From an uncultured bacterium (GTDB taxonomy: Bacteria > Bacillota_I > Bacilli_A > RF39 > UBA660): a DNA stretch of 6,244 nt. The notes under the pieces were generated by a model. The model was not told where the DNA came from, did no database searches, and was given only the letters and a program-made list of their open reading frames with translations. A program made the position numbers and the translations under genes. Within the stretch, counting starts at the first letter, position 1. Each line of letters begins with the position of its first letter. Below, piece by piece: positions 5,738 through 6,244 of the stretch. The DNA lies in contig CAJMQX010000044.1 in assembly GCA_905215635.1 (NCBI GenBank), positions 1 to 6,244 on the forward strand. The letters run 5' to 3'.

Positions 5738-6152
5738 AAGTAAATACCTCTTAATTGAATCATCTGGAATTAATATCAAAAATTTAAAATCAATTACCAT
5801 TGAAGAAATTTTTGACAAATACCAAATTCCCACTGAATATCAAAAAATAATTCTAAGAAATTGTCTATATACTTCACCAAACCCACAAAAAGAATTCTAT
5901 GAATTAACTACCGATATAGAATTTTCACTTCTATGTATGAGTCAAAAACACGATTGTTTCTTATTATGTAATGAAAATTCTAATGGTAATAGAGTATTTA
6001 TAAAAAGTAATTATACTCCTATAGATAAAGAATTAGTAAACACATTTTATCAAGGAATAATAGATAAAAATCTTGCCTTAAATTATGAATTAGCCGTCAA
6101 TGAAATATTAGGAATAAAGAAAAAAGTATTCAAAAAAACTAGAAAAAAATAG
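5730..6152 (+). CDS. Hypothetical protein with basic C-terminus, coupled to tcdA
   Basis: I do not recognise this 140-residue protein. It has no signal peptide or membrane segment and looks soluble, probably an alpha/beta fold. It opens MTKSKYLLIESSGINIKN and contains IEEIFDKYQIPTEYQKIILRN (about 25-45), which reads as helical. Mid-protein segments FSLLCMSQKHDCFLLCN and RVFIKSNYTPI look like beta strands, and a helix NTFYQGIIDKNLALNYELAVNEILGI follows. The end is a lysine/arginine tail (KKKVFKKTRKK) that suggests contact with nucleic acid or ribosomes, though that is only inference. Three Cys lie at about 45, 70 and 76 with no CxxC motif. The start at 5730 is preferred over 5721 on Shine-Dalgarno spacing. 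It overlaps tcdA by 8 nt, has similar base composition and ends in a strong terminator, so it is a genuine co-expressed gene and may act in tRNA biology. Confidence 0.82.
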   Translation: MTKSKYLLIESSGINIKNLKSITIEEIFDKYQIPTEYQKIILRNCLYTSPNPQKEFYELTTDIEFSLLCMSQKHDCFLLCNENSNGNRVFIKSNYTPIDKELVNTFYQGIIDKNLALNYELAVNEILGIKKKVFKKTRKK

Positions 6153-6183
6153 TAGTCTTCTTAAAAGAAATTACTATTTTTTT
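6143..6183 (+). terminator. Strong rho-independent terminator of the tcdA operon
   Basis: AAAAAAATAGTAGT (6143-6156) pairs with ATTACTATTTTTTT (6170-6183), including one G-U pair. It continues inward, past a bulged C, through TTCTT/AAGAA, for about 18 bp in all. The last seven bases are T. The A-run on the 5' side makes it potentially bidirectional. The TAG stop codon (6150-6152) of the preceding gene lies inside the 5' arm. Confidence 0.9.
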
Positions 6184-6197
6184 CTTGATATGTATAC

Positions 6198-6227
6198 TTG
6201 TCAATGATGTGAAACAAAATTTATAAA
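6198..6227 (+). promoter_or_regulatory. Possible promoter for a gene beyond the window
   Basis: TTGTCA (6198-6203), an 18-nt spacer and TATAAA (6222-6227) resemble the rpmG promoter, including the shared TTGTCAATG. There is no extended -10 TG, and no start codon is seen before the window ends, so this is tentative in AT-rich sequence. Confidence 0.4.
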
Positions 6228-6244
6228 AAATTAATTCAGTATAA

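Overview
The window is about 6.2 kb of strongly AT-rich DNA with tightly packed genes, all on the + strand. Shine-Dalgarno sites are of the AAGGAGG/AAAGGA type. Stops are TAA or TAG only, and the three Trp codons seen are TGG. The gene set (class B PBP, L33, EF-P, tyrosine recombinase, phosphohexomutase, TcdA) and the base composition suggest a low-GC Bacillota. A walled, uncultured gut lineage near the Bacilli/Mollicutes boundary (for example RF39-like) is my best guess. That placement is inference from composition and protein style, not a database match.

Layout. Positions 1-1484 hold the C-terminal three quarters of a class B penicillin-binding protein. Its reading frame runs well upstream of the first ATG and is interrupted by a TAA at 48-50 close to the window edge. 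An extended -10 promoter (1499-1528) then drives rpmG (ribosomal protein L33) and efp (elongation factor P), a small translation operon closed by a hairpin terminator at 2311-2336. A second extended -10 promoter (2371-2399) drives a XerC/D-type recombinase and, 14 nt later, a phosphomannomutase/phosphoglucomutase. The promoter position shows that the recombinase starts at 2450 and not at the upstream ATG at 2390.

The 307-nt gap at 4738-5044 is not empty. It has its own strong promoter (4776-4803). The predicted start point falls on the first base of a long closing stem whose other arm ends at 4983. Inside are a central bubble, an apical stem-loop arm and a side hairpin. The architecture, the size (about 174 nt) and the position just upstream of tcdA (in Bacillus subtilis, 6S-1 RNA lies in the aspS-yrvM intergenic region, and yrvM is tcdA) make a 6S RNA the best explanation. 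A terminator hairpin at 4999-5027 follows, and the promoter of tcdA is built into it.

The last part holds tcdA (cyclisation of t6A37 to ct6A37 in tRNAs), which starts at 5045. It overlaps an unrecognised 140-aa basic-tailed protein that ends in a strong terminator at 6143-6183. A possible promoter for a gene beyond the window lies at 6198-6227.

The genes serve core functions: wall synthesis, translation (L33, EF-P, tRNA modification), chromosome dimer resolution, sugar-phosphate supply for envelope polymers, and probably growth-phase control of RNA polymerase by 6S RNA. I see no mobile element, CRISPR array, tRNA or rRNA, and no convincing new defence or accessory system. The most notable items are the unlisted structured RNA, the terminator/promoter overlap next to it, and the small unknown gene behind tcdA.
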